A DNA stretch of 64,000 nt. Origin: Rutstroemia sp. NJR-2017a BVV2 (taxonomy: Eukaryota > Ascomycota > Leotiomycetes > Helotiales > Rutstroemiaceae). Position numbers and translations under genes: made by a program. The notes under the pieces were generated by a model, which saw nothing but the letters and a program-made list of their open reading frames with translations, did not search any database and was not told where the DNA came from. This document shows, one piece after another, positions 12,514-23,028 of the stretch. How positions within the stretch are numbered: position 1 is the first letter of the stretch; the number at the start of each line of letters is the position of its first letter. The DNA lies in the NCBI GenBank assembly GCA_002946415.1, contig NJPS01000067.1, positions 434,001 through 498,000 of the forward strand, written 5' to 3'.

Positions 12514-13921
12514 ATGACTATCCTACAGCAGCTCAAGACGAGGTCTGTTAATAATGTCGCTGTGTTAAGAAGATCTCCCTTGTCCGAGCTCTCGGGTGCT
12601 TTTGGTGACCTTGGAACTCTGCTTCCACTTATGATTGCGCTAGCTGTCAATCATTCAATATCACTCTCGACAACCTTAGTCTTCTCTGGATTGTGGAACA
12701 TTTTGACTGGTGTTGCCTTTGGAATTCCTCTACCTGTGCAACCTATGAAGGTGAGAAATGAATACATTCTAATAAATGTTCAGTTGACTGACAAAATCGC
12801 AGGCTATTGCTGCAGTAGCTATATCAAGGAAATTTTCCGTGGAGGAAACAGTTTCTGCTGGTTACACAGTTGCCGGGGTGGTTCTTTTCCTAAGTGTCAC
12901 CGGTTTGCTTCGATGGTTCACTAACCTCATCCCGACTCCTGTTGTCAAAGGGATCCAAGTTGGCGCCGGATTATCACTCATCTTGTCGGCTGGGTCAAGC
13001 CTGCTTCAACCACTTGGCTGGACAGCACCAAACGCAGGCGATAACCTTCTATGGGCCATCTTTGCCTTCGTTACACTATTACTTGCACAGAAATATCCGA
13101 AACTTCCCTATGCTCTAGCTATCTTTATCTTTGGACTTCTATTGTCAGTTTACATTGGCGGGCCTGCTTCTCTGCCGTCGTTGAGTCTATGGCATCCCAG
13201 TGTTTACATCCCCTCGCCGGCTTCTTTCAAAACCGGTGCACTGGATGCAGGACTTGGCCAGATTCCTCTTACAACCTTGAATTCTGTCATAGCAGTCAAC
13301 TTCTTGGCATCCGACCTCTTGCCAAACGTTCCGGCACCCGGCGTCACTTCGATTGGCATTAGCGTGGCACTCATGAATCTCATTGGCGGTTGGTTCGGTG
13401 CTATGCCTGTCTGCCATGGTTCTGGTGGTCTCGCTGCACAATACCGATTTGGTGCTCGTAGTGGAGCCAGTATCATTATTCTTGGCGCTTTGAAGATGAT
13501 GCTAGGATTCTTCTTTGGTGAGACGTTGGTTAGTCTCCTACGCGAGTATCCCAAAAGCCTCCTCGGTATTCTGGTTCTGGCGGCTGGCTTGGAGCTTGCA
13601 AAAGTAGGTGAGAGCCTAAACTATGGTGCGCGGGATCTATGGGACATCTCCGAGTCTAGTATAGGCTCGGACTCAGCTCAGCCACAGATAATCAAGAGAC
13701 ACAGGGAGCTGTCTGACGAAGAAAGAAAAGAACGATGGACTGTCATGTTCATGACGATTGGGTTCTTACTAGCCTTCAAGAATGATGGTGTAGGCTTTTT
13801 GGCTGGTATGATTTGCCATGGATTCAATCAGTCTTCCAAGTTGTGGAGTAGTTGGCAAGGATGGAGGAGTAGACTCGATCGAAAGTTTAGAAGTGAGGAA
13901 GAACAATTGCTTTCAGCATAG
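12514..13921 (+). CDS. Molybdate transporter, MOT1 family
   Basis: Predicted high-affinity molybdate importer supplying Mo for the molybdenum cofactor (nitrate reductase, sulfite oxidase). Exons 12514..12750 and 12803..13921, product 451 aa. The intron splits the conserved IPLPVQPMK|AIAAVA motif at phase 0. The family's two diagnostic blocks are present: LSGAFGDLGTLLPL near the N-terminus and NFLASDLLPN ... MPVCHGSGGLAAQYRFG in the second half. About ten hydrophobic segments are visible. The loop before the last membrane segment (about residues 375-405) is hydrophilic and Ser/Glu-rich. The similarity to SLC26 sulfate transporters is distant; no STAS domain is present, which favours molybdate over sulfate. 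Confidence 0.9.
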
Positions 13922-14106
13922 ATCATAGAGCAGAGAATTTCATACGATAAAGAGGCCGTGGTTCACTGTCGATATTCTCTTTACTCATATAAGTATATAA
14001 CTCTTGTAATCTATTGATATGATGTCACAAAATTCGAGTTGTTAGGACTACTTTGAATTTCCACATGGGCAGTAATATACAGAATAATGTGAGTGTTTAG
14101 CCTACA

Positions 14107-15190
14107 TTACCACGAGTAGTACTGCCTTTGTGCAGTCACAGGTCTGTTTGGTAGCTGTACCCAAACCTTCTTGTTTTTGGCCTTCTTCTCTCGTTCTTCG
14201 TGAAGTCTAATACGAGTAGCTTCTTCCTTCAATACGATAGAGAGACCTTCAAAATATTAGCTTCTTGCATACTTGGCCAGGAGTGGTTGAGATACATACT
14301 AGTTGTCCTGTGCAACAAGATACCTATTTTCCCCCTAGCCCTGAAATCATACGACTTTTGGTACAAACCCTTTCCACACCAAGCCTCGTCCACATACAAG
14401 GTGGTAGGATCTTGAACCTTGACCCTCTTCCCGTCCTTTGTCACAATGGTTTTTGGCGCGAAACTTTTCCCCTCTTCCATACCCAAGCCCATACCTCTCT
14501 TAGCAATAGCCTCATTCCTTGCATGCTCAAGATGCTCTTTGACATCCTTCGCGACCTTCTTCCTCGAGAATCTCATCTGGATGATGGCATCATCTACCGT
14601 TTTCCCCGCAATTTGCTTGGCGATAGGAACCAGTTTCTTAACAGAGGTCTTGAAATCATGACTCTTCGCCAGCAGCATTCTTTCCTGTCTCTTTAATGCC
14701 TGTGTCTTTGACAATCGCCCTCTCTTTTTAACTTCTTGTATCACCTTCCTACGCTGCCACTGTATACGGTTTCTCGGTTGGGGATCTAACGTGGCAGCCA
14801 TGGTATATGGATTCCTAGGAATAGCTCTTTTGGCTTGGTCATATTTTCCCTTTTCACCAGCGACTTCTTCATCCTCGAAAATAGACGATGATGCGAGACC
14901 TCCACGTTGCGTAGCCCGCCGCCTCTCTGCGCGCTTCTTGAGAAATTCTTCCGTCAATGGATTTTTTCCTCCCTTATCAGGTCTGAAATAATTCATCGCC
15001 TTAGTGAAGGAATCTTGTAATGGAAAATATGTTCGTCGTTGTGCATATGATGGGACGAGGAAGGTAAATGGCGGATGTGGTTTGGTGAGTGGTGCAGCTA
15101 TATGTCAATCAGCATTTGCACGTACTTGGTATTATCGTGCCTATACTAACCAGCCCTTAGCAGGCGCCGTGACGGGAGGTTGAGACTCAT
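14107..15190 (-). CDS. MRPL22: Mitochondrial large-subunit ribosomal protein uL22m
   Basis: Component of the mitoribosome large subunit lining the exit tunnel. Three exons: 15190..15151, 15097..14300 and 14246..14107, giving 325 aa. The 40-nt first exon (MSLNLPSRRLLRA) begins a basic, Ser/Arg-containing presequence that continues in exon 2 (PLTKPHPPF, YAQRRTYFP) before the core MNYFRPDKGGKNPLTEEFLKKRAERR; starting at the internal ATG (14996) would lose the import signal. The L22 core (SVKKLVPIAKQIAGKTVDDAIIQMRFS) and the C-terminal tail (REKKAKNKKVWVQLP) are spliced in frame. The tail exon is separated by a 53-nt intron. Divergent from the PRP24 gene. Confidence 0.92.
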
Positions 15191-15749
15191 CTTGAGAATG
15201 AGTAGATGCTGCTGCCAACTACCGAATCTCCATGCACATCAAAATAATTGGAAGTTCTTAGCTCGCCAATTTAGTGCTGCTGCTTTAAATGCTGGAAATG
15301 CGGGCACCTGGTTCCGAAACTGGATCTCTTGCTAGATATTTCGTAATTACTTTGGCATTTCATGTAATTCAATCTGCTGATTTTTGAACCAAGTTGATAA
15401 ACTGAACCCATATGACAAAAATCACACCATAACTACCCCACCCCAATTGCTGTTCATAGACTACACGAGCAACTTTTACAAAGAAATGGTAATTACGATA
15501 TCACGTGCCTCCAAATCCTAAGCGGCGACATAATTCCGTGGTGGGTCTCAAATTGTTCCAGATTGTGTACTCGTATTTCATGACATTGGTGCCAACCACT
15601 CGTGCCAGCCTTCACAATCGGTAGTTTCCTATTAAAACCCATTCCATCTCTTGTGTTGACACCTCGAGATGCTGCTCGGGTTTTCTCCCAATAACGACAA
15701 GAGAACTCCAGCGTGAAGTAGTCCGGAGACAGCCTTTGTTTTATCAAAG
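15191..15749. promoter_or_regulatory. Divergent promoter region, MRPL22 / PRP24
   Basis: 559 nt between two divergent housekeeping start codons; presumed bidirectional promoter. No motif identified with confidence. Confidence 0.5.
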
Positions 15750-18700
15750 ATGAGTGAACCTATTGGCGAAGATGCTTGGCTGGCGCTCGTTGATGAGGCT
15801 AGCAGGAGTGCCAGAGATTTGGAGCAGCGCATCGAAGTCGTCGAATTGTACAAACGCGCTTTAGCAGCGGAACCATGGAGCAACACTCTCTGGGTGGCGT
15901 ATTGCGAATGGCTTTTGTCACTATACACAGATTGTCGAGACCCAGATGCAGGATGGCCGGAAGAGGAGCAACAGCTGGGACAAGAGCTATTCTCATTGCA
16001 GACGGCGCAACAAGTTTGGCAGGAGGGCGCGGCAGCTACACAATACCGAATCAACGACAGTCATGAATTATGGAACCGCTGGATCACAATCGAACTAGAA
16101 GAGCTTGCCAAATCTCCTAATCGTGCCGGCGTCGAGCGCGTCCGCAAGATCTTCCTCGACCGATTGCAGACGCCACATGCTACATGGGACGAAACTTCGC
16201 AGATGTTCTCAACCTTCATTACCAGATATGATGAGCCTTCCTGGGAATCAACAATGGTACAAGTTACGCAACTCGCCACACCTGCAAAATATCTATACGG
16301 GCAGCGCGAGGAGCATGAGCTGAAGCTCCAACAAGCTATCGCATCTGGTAACAAGGAAACTGCCGCGTCCGTTATGAAGGAATATTTAGAATGGGAGACC
16401 TTTCAGCCGTTGAAAAAGCCAAAAAAGGGCATGCCAAATAGTCCTCCGATCTTAACGGTGGCTCTGTACGAACGCGCACTATCTTCTACAATTCTTGGTC
16501 AGGATCCTGGTACTTGGGAAGATTATCTTGGTTTCATTTTTTCCAGTTATGCTGCGAACCCACAGGCTCAATTAGGCAGCCCACTTAACATCGCGCAACG
16601 TGCTACTGCTCATTGCCCTTGGTCTGGAATGCTCTGGGCTCGTTATATTCTTCTGGCGGAAACTGAAAACTTACCTTTCTCTACAATCGAACAGATAAAA
16701 CATGCGGCTACAAGTGCTGGTGTGCTAGATCGCGATGGAATGGACGGGGTCATAGAGGTTTACATTGCGTGGTGTGGATATCTTAGACGCCGTACAATGT
16801 TCAAGTCCCATGAAGATGAAGCATACGATATGGCCGATGTCGGCTTACCTGCAGCACTTGAGAGCGTTCAGGATTGGGGTCAAAGGCTCTATGGAAAGAG
16901 AGATTATGCAGGTGACCACCTGTTCCGGATCGAGCGTATTCTGATCCAGTATTTCACCGACAAAGGTGCAATTGACGAAGCCCGGGAATGGTGGAAACGT
17001 CTAGTAAAGACAAATCAGAAGAACTATGAGTTCTGGCAACAGTACTACTTCTGGGAGATGTCTGTGCGAAACCCAACTACCCCTCCAACCCTAGCTTCTG
17101 CTGTATTGTTGCAAGCCGTTCGTACCAAGGATCTAGATTGGCCCGAGAAAATGATGGAAGTCTATATTCGACATTGCAACAATTATGAAGATGCAAAAAC
17201 ACTGATGGCAGCTAAAGATACCGTTCGCAGACAATCAAAGAGCGTGGCTAAACGTCGAGAAAGAGAGGCAGCCGAGCAAGCGGCAATGTATAATCAACAA
17301 CAGCCAGATGTTATTACGCCGGATCCGACAGTTGGTGATTCTCCTTCTGGAAATACGAAGAGGAAGCGTGAGTCGACCTCCGAAGATGCTGATGGTAACA
17401 CCCACAAGAAGATCAAAAATGAGCAACCGGTAGCTGATCCAGAGGCCTTGCGGCAACAGCATTTGACAAGGGACCGCGAGAATACGACCGTCATAGTCAG
17501 CAATCTACCCCCCACGGTTACTCAAACCAAGGTCAGACAGTATTTTAGAGAGTACGGGCATATCAATAGTTTGACCCTTAAGACGGAAGCCGACAACCTC
17601 TCTTCGACATGCTTGATTGAATTTCGCTCCCACGACGACGTCCTGTCGGCTTTCCTTCGAGACCGCAAATATTTCGGTGACAAGCAAATTCGAGTGGAAT
17701 CTGGTACCGGTTTGACTCTTTATGTGACGAACTACCCTCCTACTGCTGATGAAAATTACATGCACAAGCTTTTCAAGGACTGCGGCGAAATCTTCAGTAT
17801 CCGATGGCCAAGTCTCAAGTATAATACTCATCGTCGATTCTGCTATGTCACGTTCCGCAATGCTCAGGCTGCTGTAGCCGCTACGCAGCTTGATGGAACG
17901 CTGCTCGACAACAAGTACAAGCTCATCGCCAAATATTCTGACCCTGCCAACAAAAAAAAACGTGAAGGTGCTGCAGCAGAAGGCCGAGAACTCCATGTAA
18001 CTAGCTTAGACTCAAGCTTGACGGAGGATGACCTGAAAGGGGTGTTCTCCAAATATGGCAAGGTTGAAACTGTTAGACTGCTGAGAACGGCCAAGGGCGA
18101 GAGCAAGGGTGCGGGTTTTGTTGTCTTTGAAAAGAAAGATGATGCTACAGCTGCGCTTGAACTGGATAAAACTAAGTTGAAGTCATCTGTCTTGCACGTT
18201 GAATTGACTCAAGTGAAGAACTACAAGCCTATTGCGACTAGCGTTGGAGGGAAAGCTTCTTCAGCATCACCGGCTCCAGAAGATGGAGCCTCAGCGATGT
18301 CGACTTCCCCAGCTCCAGATGGTTCCCATACAAACACGCTTGCGCTACATGCGCCATCCAAGTCAGAAGGGCCTGGCCGAACGATTGCCTTACTCAACGT
18401 ACCCGACACAGTCAACGACGCCAGAATCCGTGCGATCGCCGAACCATTTGGTACGATAGTCAAGCTCGTCTTGCGCCCAGACCATTCAGGTGCCATTATC
18501 GAGTACGAAGATGTTGCGTCCGCAGGCAAAGCTTCTCTGGGTCTCGAAAACCACGAGATTGCGCCTGGCCGAAAACTGAGAACTGGTGGATTAAAGGATC
18601 TCTTTGCTCAGAGTGGTGAAATCAAGACTGATCGGATCCAGATTGGTCAAGGCAACAAGAAGAATAACACTGCCAGCACCAACTTAATGCAACCCAGTAT

Positions 18701-18887
18701 ACCGGTGAGAAGACCCGGTGGACGGGGTGGTCTGGGACAGAAAAGAGGATTGGGATACCCTGGGGCAAAATCCGGTGCGTCGGATTCGAAATCGAATGTG
18801 AACGGAAATGAAGATGGAGGTGATAAGAAGCCATTGAAGAGCAATGCTGATTTTAAAGCTATGTTTTTGAGTAACGGGAAGGAATGA
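15750..18887 (+). CDS. PRP24: U4/U6 snRNP recycling factor (SART3/PRP24 family)
   Basis: Promotes re-annealing of U4 and U6 snRNAs after splicing. Single exon, 1045 aa. The N-terminal half (about 1-480) consists of HAT helical repeats (e.g. LWVAYCEWLL, LWARYILLAE, FWQQYYFWEM). A basic, nuclear-localisation-like linker (TKRKRES, HKKIKNEQ) follows. Four RRMs start near residues 579 (TTVIVSNLPP), 655 (LTLYVTNYPP), 747 (LHVTSLDSSL) and 876 (RTIALLNVPD). The last residues (ADFKAMFLSNGKE) form the LSm-interaction motif that contacts the LSm2-8 ring. With HAT repeats plus four RRMs, it has the SART3-like architecture, whereas budding yeast Prp24 lacks the HAT part. Confidence 0.95.
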   Translation: MSEPIGEDAWLALVDEASRSARDLEQRIEVVELYKRALAAEPWSNTLWVAYCEWLLSLYTDCRDPDAGWPEEEQQLGQELFSLQTAQQVWQEGAAATQYRINDSHELWNRWITIELEELAKSPNRAGVERVRKIFLDRLQTPHATWDETSQMFSTFITRYDEPSWESTMVQVTQLATPAKYLYGQREEHELKLQQAIASGNKETAASVMKEYLEWETFQPLKKPKKGMPNSPPILTVALYERALSSTILGQDPGTWEDYLGFIFSSYAANPQAQLGSPLNIAQRATAHCPWSGMLWARYILLAETENLPFSTIEQIKHAATSAGVLDRDGMDGVIEVYIAWCGYLRRRTMFKSHEDEAYDMADVGLPAALESVQDWGQRLYGKRDYAGDHLFRIERILIQYFTDKGAIDEAREWWKRLVKTNQKNYEFWQQYYFWEMSVRNPTTPPTLASAVLLQAVRTKDLDWPEKMMEVYIRHCNNYEDAKTLMAAKDTVRRQSKSVAKRREREAAEQAAMYNQQQPDVITPDPTVGDSPSGNTKRKRESTSEDADGNTHKKIKNEQPVADPEALRQQHLTRDRENTTVIVSNLPPTVTQTKVRQYFREYGHINSLTLKTEADNLSSTCLIEFRSHDDVLSAFLRDRKYFGDKQIRVESGTGLTLYVTNYPPTADENYMHKLFKDCGEIFSIRWPSLKYNTHRRFCYVTFRNAQAAVAATQLDGTLLDNKYKLIAKYSDPANKKKREGAAAEGRELHVTSLDSSLTEDDLKGVFSKYGKVETVRLLRTAKGESKGAGFVVFEKKDDATAALELDKTKLKSSVLHVELTQVKNYKPIATSVGGKASSASPAPEDGASAMSTSPAPDGSHTNTLALHAPSKSEGPGRTIALLNVPDTVNDARIRAIAEPFGTIVKLVLRPDHSGAIIEYEDVASAGKASLGLENHEIAPGRKLRTGGLKDLFAQSGEIKTDRIQIGQGNKKNNTASTNLMQPSIPVRRPGGRGGLGQKRGLGYPGAKSGASDSKSNVNGNEDGGDKKPLKSNADFKAMFLSNGKE

Positions 18888-19255
18888 TGTTGTGGCGCGA
18901 GAGAGGATGCAAATTATTGCTTGCTAGTAGCTATAATGAGTATGAGAGAGGTAGGGGGGAAATGAAAAGCTAATTTTTTGCTTCGATATTGATGTTTATT
19001 GGGTTTTTGAATTGCAAGCAATTGAGAGATGTGCATAGCATGAAGTAGAAGTACAAAGGAAAATGTTTCATATTGATTGGCAAGTATACACATCATTAAG
19101 CAATCTGAGACTTGCTAATCGCAGTTATCTCCTGACAGAGCTATTCCATCCGTCTACTCATTCCTAGGTATCATAAATCAAAACCCGAAGTACGCCCATC
19201 ATTCATTCATTCATTCACTCATGCTCATCCCTTCCCTATCAACCCTACCACCGCC
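18888..19255. other. Intergenic, convergent 3' flanks
   Basis: 3' flanks of PRP24 (plus) and the four-TM protein gene (minus). Contains an ATTC tandem run at 19201-19218. No gene seen. Confidence 0.6.
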
Positions 19256-20181
19256 CTAAACCACACTCCCCGGCTCCAACCCCCTCTCCCTCCCCTTCCT
19301 CTTAATCTTCTCCACCAACCCCTCTTCCTCCTCCCCAACCCCCACCCCCATCGCCTCCACCTCCCTATCATGCACCCCCTTCACACTCCTCAACGCCCCA
19401 AACTTATACCCCGCAAACACCGCCCCACAAACCACCATCACCACGCCCGTCACAATCGCCGTCGTCCGCGCCGTCACCGACCAGTGGCCCCCCTGCTGGC
19501 TATACACCGCCACCAGCGTGCTCATCAGCCCCGTGGCCCCGTTCAGCGCGCCCGGGAGAAAGATCTTGTTGAGCAGCCAGACGAAGTTTCTCCGGTGTTT
19601 GAACCACAGGAAACATAGCCCGATGGTCCCGATCAGGCAGCAGAAGGAGGCGATGTATACCAGCTTGATGTTTTTTATCGTGCTGAGGATCCGCGTTTCG
19701 GCGGCGGAGGTGGGGGAGGAGGTGGAGGGCGTGAGGCTGCTGAGGGAGGTGAATGTTCCGGGGAAGATTACGAAGCCGGCGAGGAGGATCCCTTGTGGGG
19801 GATTAGTTGTGGGGTGGGAGAGAAGAGAAGATGGGGATGGGACGTACAGTTGAAGAAGGCAACGTATATATTATGCATACGTGGAATATCATCCAGACTA
19901 AGAAGCATATTCATATACCTCGTCTGAACGCTATTCTGGCGATTCAGCCCCGTCGGACGTGCTCGACTTGGCGTGCCATTGGGTATAGTTGTTCCCGTTG
20001 AGGGCTTCAATGCATGGTGGAAGGGATTGAACGGATGATGAGCCTTTTTCGGTTTTGAGGGAGTGGGCTTTTGTGTTTGGAATTTGGAGGTAATGGTAGT
20101 AGTCGTTGCACCGCGATTCGTTCTGCCATCACCGGTGTATGTTTCTTTGGGTGGGTCTATAAGAGTATGCGCTCTACCCAT
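19256..20181 (-). CDS. Conserved fungal four-TM membrane protein, function unknown
   Basis: Two exons, 20181..19848 and 19791..19256 (56-nt intron, GTACGT...CAAG), 289 aa. The first ~100 residues are hydrophilic, basic and Pro/Thr-rich (probably cytosolic), ending SLDDIPRMHNIYVAFFN. Four hydrophobic segments follow: WILLAGFVIFPGTF, LVYIASFCCLIGTIGLCFLWF, LPGALNGATGLMSTLVAVYS and TAIVTGVVMVVCGAVFAGY. A charged tail with a run of Glu (GEEEEGLVEKIKRK) ends the protein. The splice joins TM1 to the end of exon 1 in frame. The start at MGRAHTL is preferred; an in-frame Met 17 codons upstream (20232) would give 306 aa. I do not recognise a named family. Confidence 0.75.
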
Positions 20182-21002
20182 ATTGCAGTATAGATCGCAT
20201 AGGATTGGACTGGGTTGGAATTTTTGGATCACTCAAATGTCTTAGATTGAACAATTGCGCGGGAAGGGAAACATGGGGCTTATTAAACAGTGTCAGTTAA
20301 GAACCATAGTTATGCTAGATATGTAGAAAAGACATATTACAGGAAAGCAACTGTATGGACAACAGAGCGAGTCATTACATCAGGATTGCCGAGATGGAAG
20401 ATCAAGTTTCTAAGATTGAAGGTAATGATACTTAATCGAGAGTCCCTGCCACATGGTGTCCAGATATATTTGAAGTACTGCCACAATTTCTGTATCTCTT
20501 CACTTATCTGTGCCCAATCGTGACTTTAGCTGGGGAAGGACAAAAGTCGTGGTGTGGGGTGGTCGCCGCAACATGATTGGTTCCCGAACCAGTTTATCCC
20601 TGGAAAATAATGCACGATGACGGCAAGAGATAGACGGCTCCACAAGGGGTCTACTTGAGCGCAACCAGAATTTGCAAAAGCACCCGTGGCACCAAACTTG
20701 ATCTTCAGGCTCAGGGGAAAAAACTTGATATCGGACGCAATTGTTCCGTGCAGGTTCCATTCTCGGCGCGATAATTCTTGCCGAAGTTGCACCCTTGAAA
20801 GGCTCCGGCGCAAGATAATATAATTCTGTGGTGGCTTAGTGCTCAACTGGATGGCAATCAAAAGAAGTTGTGTATCGACAATCATATGCTCAATTACTCG
20901 TGCTATCAAAATCTTGGACAACAATCAGGAACGCTTGTCCTAAAAGGTCCGGTAATTTTACCAATCCAACGCCAACGCTATGCAAAACAAATCTCTTTCC
21001 GC
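20182..21002. other. Intergenic
   Basis: Promoter of the four-TM gene and 3' flank of UTP15. The open frame 20526-20924 (-) lacks recognisable motifs. No gene supported. Confidence 0.55.
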
Positions 21003-22610
21003 CTATTGTATTCCAGCCAAAAGCAAATCTAGCATACCCTTGGTCTGCATTGCCTGTTCTGATCTTTCCACTTCTTGTCTTACACGTCTATGCAGCAGCT
21101 TGAATTGGCGTTCCAAATCCGGAGAATCTGCAGTATACTCGGAGTATAGATCCATGAGTAACATAGCAGCGTCAACACAGACAGGCACATATCGCGGGTC
21201 GGTCAGATGTTTCGAGACCCAGTCAAAAATTGGTTGTATCGAAGCTTCATCGCGTTTTTCGAATGCTGCTCGCATAGCGCTTCGGTGTCGCAAGGCTGTG
21301 AGAAGGGTAAGAACAGTGACTGATGGAAGCCGTTTCTCAAGAACGTGATCTAATGCCTGCGGGTATCTTCCGCGCCGTAAGTCTGTCTCCCATTGTGGCT
21401 CCTTCTTCCTTGACCGTGGGCGACCCTCAATTATAACATCCGCTCCTTCTCCCACGAAATCCAACCCTCTATTCTTTTTCACCTCCCCGCTTGTAAGCTT
21501 CCTTTTCTTGTTCTTCTTATCGTATTCGTCCAAGGTGCCATCAATCAATGCTTGCATCTCCTTCGCCCTTTCACGCTCCTTAATTTTCTGCTGTCCTGAC
21601 AATCGCGTTTTGATAGACATCACGCCGTTTTGCATGCCCACCACCAAATGCTTGTCTTCTCGATTGGCCCCAGAACTGATAACGTTGACGGAAAGAATGG
21701 GTGCAGGGTATTTTGATCCAGCTACCACATTCCATCCTGAGGTCTCGAATACCTTTACGTGACCATCCAATCCTCCACTCACCAATCTTGTAGCATTGGA
21801 GGCTAAACATAACGAGGTAACGGTCTTTTGGTGATTCTTGATTATGTGTAAAGGCTTTCCTGCTACCAAATCGAGCACTGAAATCTGGTTATCGGCAGAA
21901 GCAAGCACTGTTGTCCCTGATGGCATTGGCAAGACTGATTCAACGGGTGCAGCATGCTTGAAAATCATAGCTGCCCTATTTGGTACTCGGGGATCCCATA
22001 GCCTGACAGTCTCATCATAACTTCCGGTCAAAATCATGTTTGACATGGTCCCAGGCATGAATGATCCGCTTCTAACATAATCTGTGTGTCCAACAAACGT
22101 AGTTGTGCTCTCTTGACTTGGGAGGTCCCATAGTTTAACAGTTCGGTCATCGCTAGTACTCATGAGAGTAGTCAACTCGGTCGGCGAAAATTTTGTTGTC
22201 CAGACTGGCTGTTTATGCTCATCCCATGTCTTCAATATGGCTCTGGAATTGACATCGAACACTTGTATCTTTCCCGTCTCATCACCTGCCACCATGACAC
22301 GTCCATCCTGTCGAATTTCTCCGCTATGCGCGACATCCGAAAATCGAGTGATAGTTTTAACTAATTTTCGAGTTCGTATCGAGAATATCTGAAGTCGAGT
22401 TCCGGTAGTCGCACAGAAGTAATCGTTGGTGGAAGGCAGTAGAGGGTTCGTTGGCGGAGGGGGAAACGAGATGTGAGTTATGGGATAGTTTGTCGGCGAT
22501 GGGATGAGTTGCTGTGAACGGAACGTCTTCCAATATCGCTGCTCAGGTGTAGTTGGCGATGGACCAGTGGGCAGCTTGACCACCGGCAGAGCAGTTCTTG
22601 GCGCAGCCAT
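21003..22610 (-). CDS. UTP15: U3 snoRNP / t-UTP subunit UTP15 (WD40)
   Basis: Subunit of the small-subunit processome (t-UTP/UtpA), needed for pre-rRNA transcription and early 18S processing in the nucleolus. Single exon, 535 aa, start MAAPRTALPVVKLP. An N-terminal WD40 propeller is visible as repeated GH/D...WD units (DRTVKLWD, YDETVRLWD, GHTDYVRSGSF, LDGHVKVFE). A basic linker (KKNKKRKL) leads to the UTP15 C-terminal helical domain (about residues 390-535: RRGRYPQALDHVLE ... LTALRHRSAMRAAF), which is specific to this family. The in-frame Met 40 codons upstream was rejected since the extension is hydrophobic and unlike UTP15. Confidence 0.94.
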   Translation of the reverse strand: MAAPRTALPVVKLPTGPSPTTPEQRYWKTFRSQQLIPSPTNYPITHISFPPPPTNPLLPSTNDYFCATTGTRLQIFSIRTRKLVKTITRFSDVAHSGEIRQDGRVMVAGDETGKIQVFDVNSRAILKTWDEHKQPVWTTKFSPTELTTLMSTSDDRTVKLWDLPSQESTTTFVGHTDYVRSGSFMPGTMSNMILTGSYDETVRLWDPRVPNRAAMIFKHAAPVESVLPMPSGTTVLASADNQISVLDLVAGKPLHIIKNHQKTVTSLCLASNATRLVSGGLDGHVKVFETSGWNVVAGSKYPAPILSVNVISSGANREDKHLVVGMQNGVMSIKTRLSGQQKIKERERAKEMQALIDGTLDEYDKKNKKRKLTSGEVKKNRGLDFVGEGADVIIEGRPRSRKKEPQWETDLRRGRYPQALDHVLEKRLPSVTVLTLLTALRHRSAMRAAFEKRDEASIQPIFDWVSKHLTDPRYVPVCVDAAMLLMDLYSEYTADSPDLERQFKLLHRRVRQEVERSEQAMQTKGMLDLLLAGIQ

Positions 22611-23028
22611 CTTGTAATGAATGGACGTAATTGAATGTTGCCGCAATGAGAGAGAAGTTCGCGATGCGCTTCTAAGAAAAAAAATAAAAAAGTATACAAG
22701 GGTATTTTTCCCGACCATTGAGCTAGGCAATATGTAGCTAGAGCAGGTTAAAGTTGCCGGTTCGGGGATACTTGCCTTGAGTCCCGATATTCAACCTCAT
22801 GTGGTATTGAAATCGATGCAAAATCCATTATTTCACATGGTAACCATCTCTCACGGTTTGAATCTTCTCTCTTGTTTTCTTAATGAGTTTCCCCTTTGTA
22901 AGTCTCGCTCTAGAGTACCCTCGCTTGTTTCTATCTCTCCCTTTTACCCAGATCGGGAATCCACCGTAGCAGCAGTCAAGAACCTCCTCCACCTGGCTCG
23001 TTTCCTAGTGGGAATCCATAGGTCCCGG
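22611..23028. other. Intergenic, UTP15 upstream
   Basis: Promoter of UTP15 and 3' flank of the DUF3445 gene; no gene seen. Confidence 0.55.
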
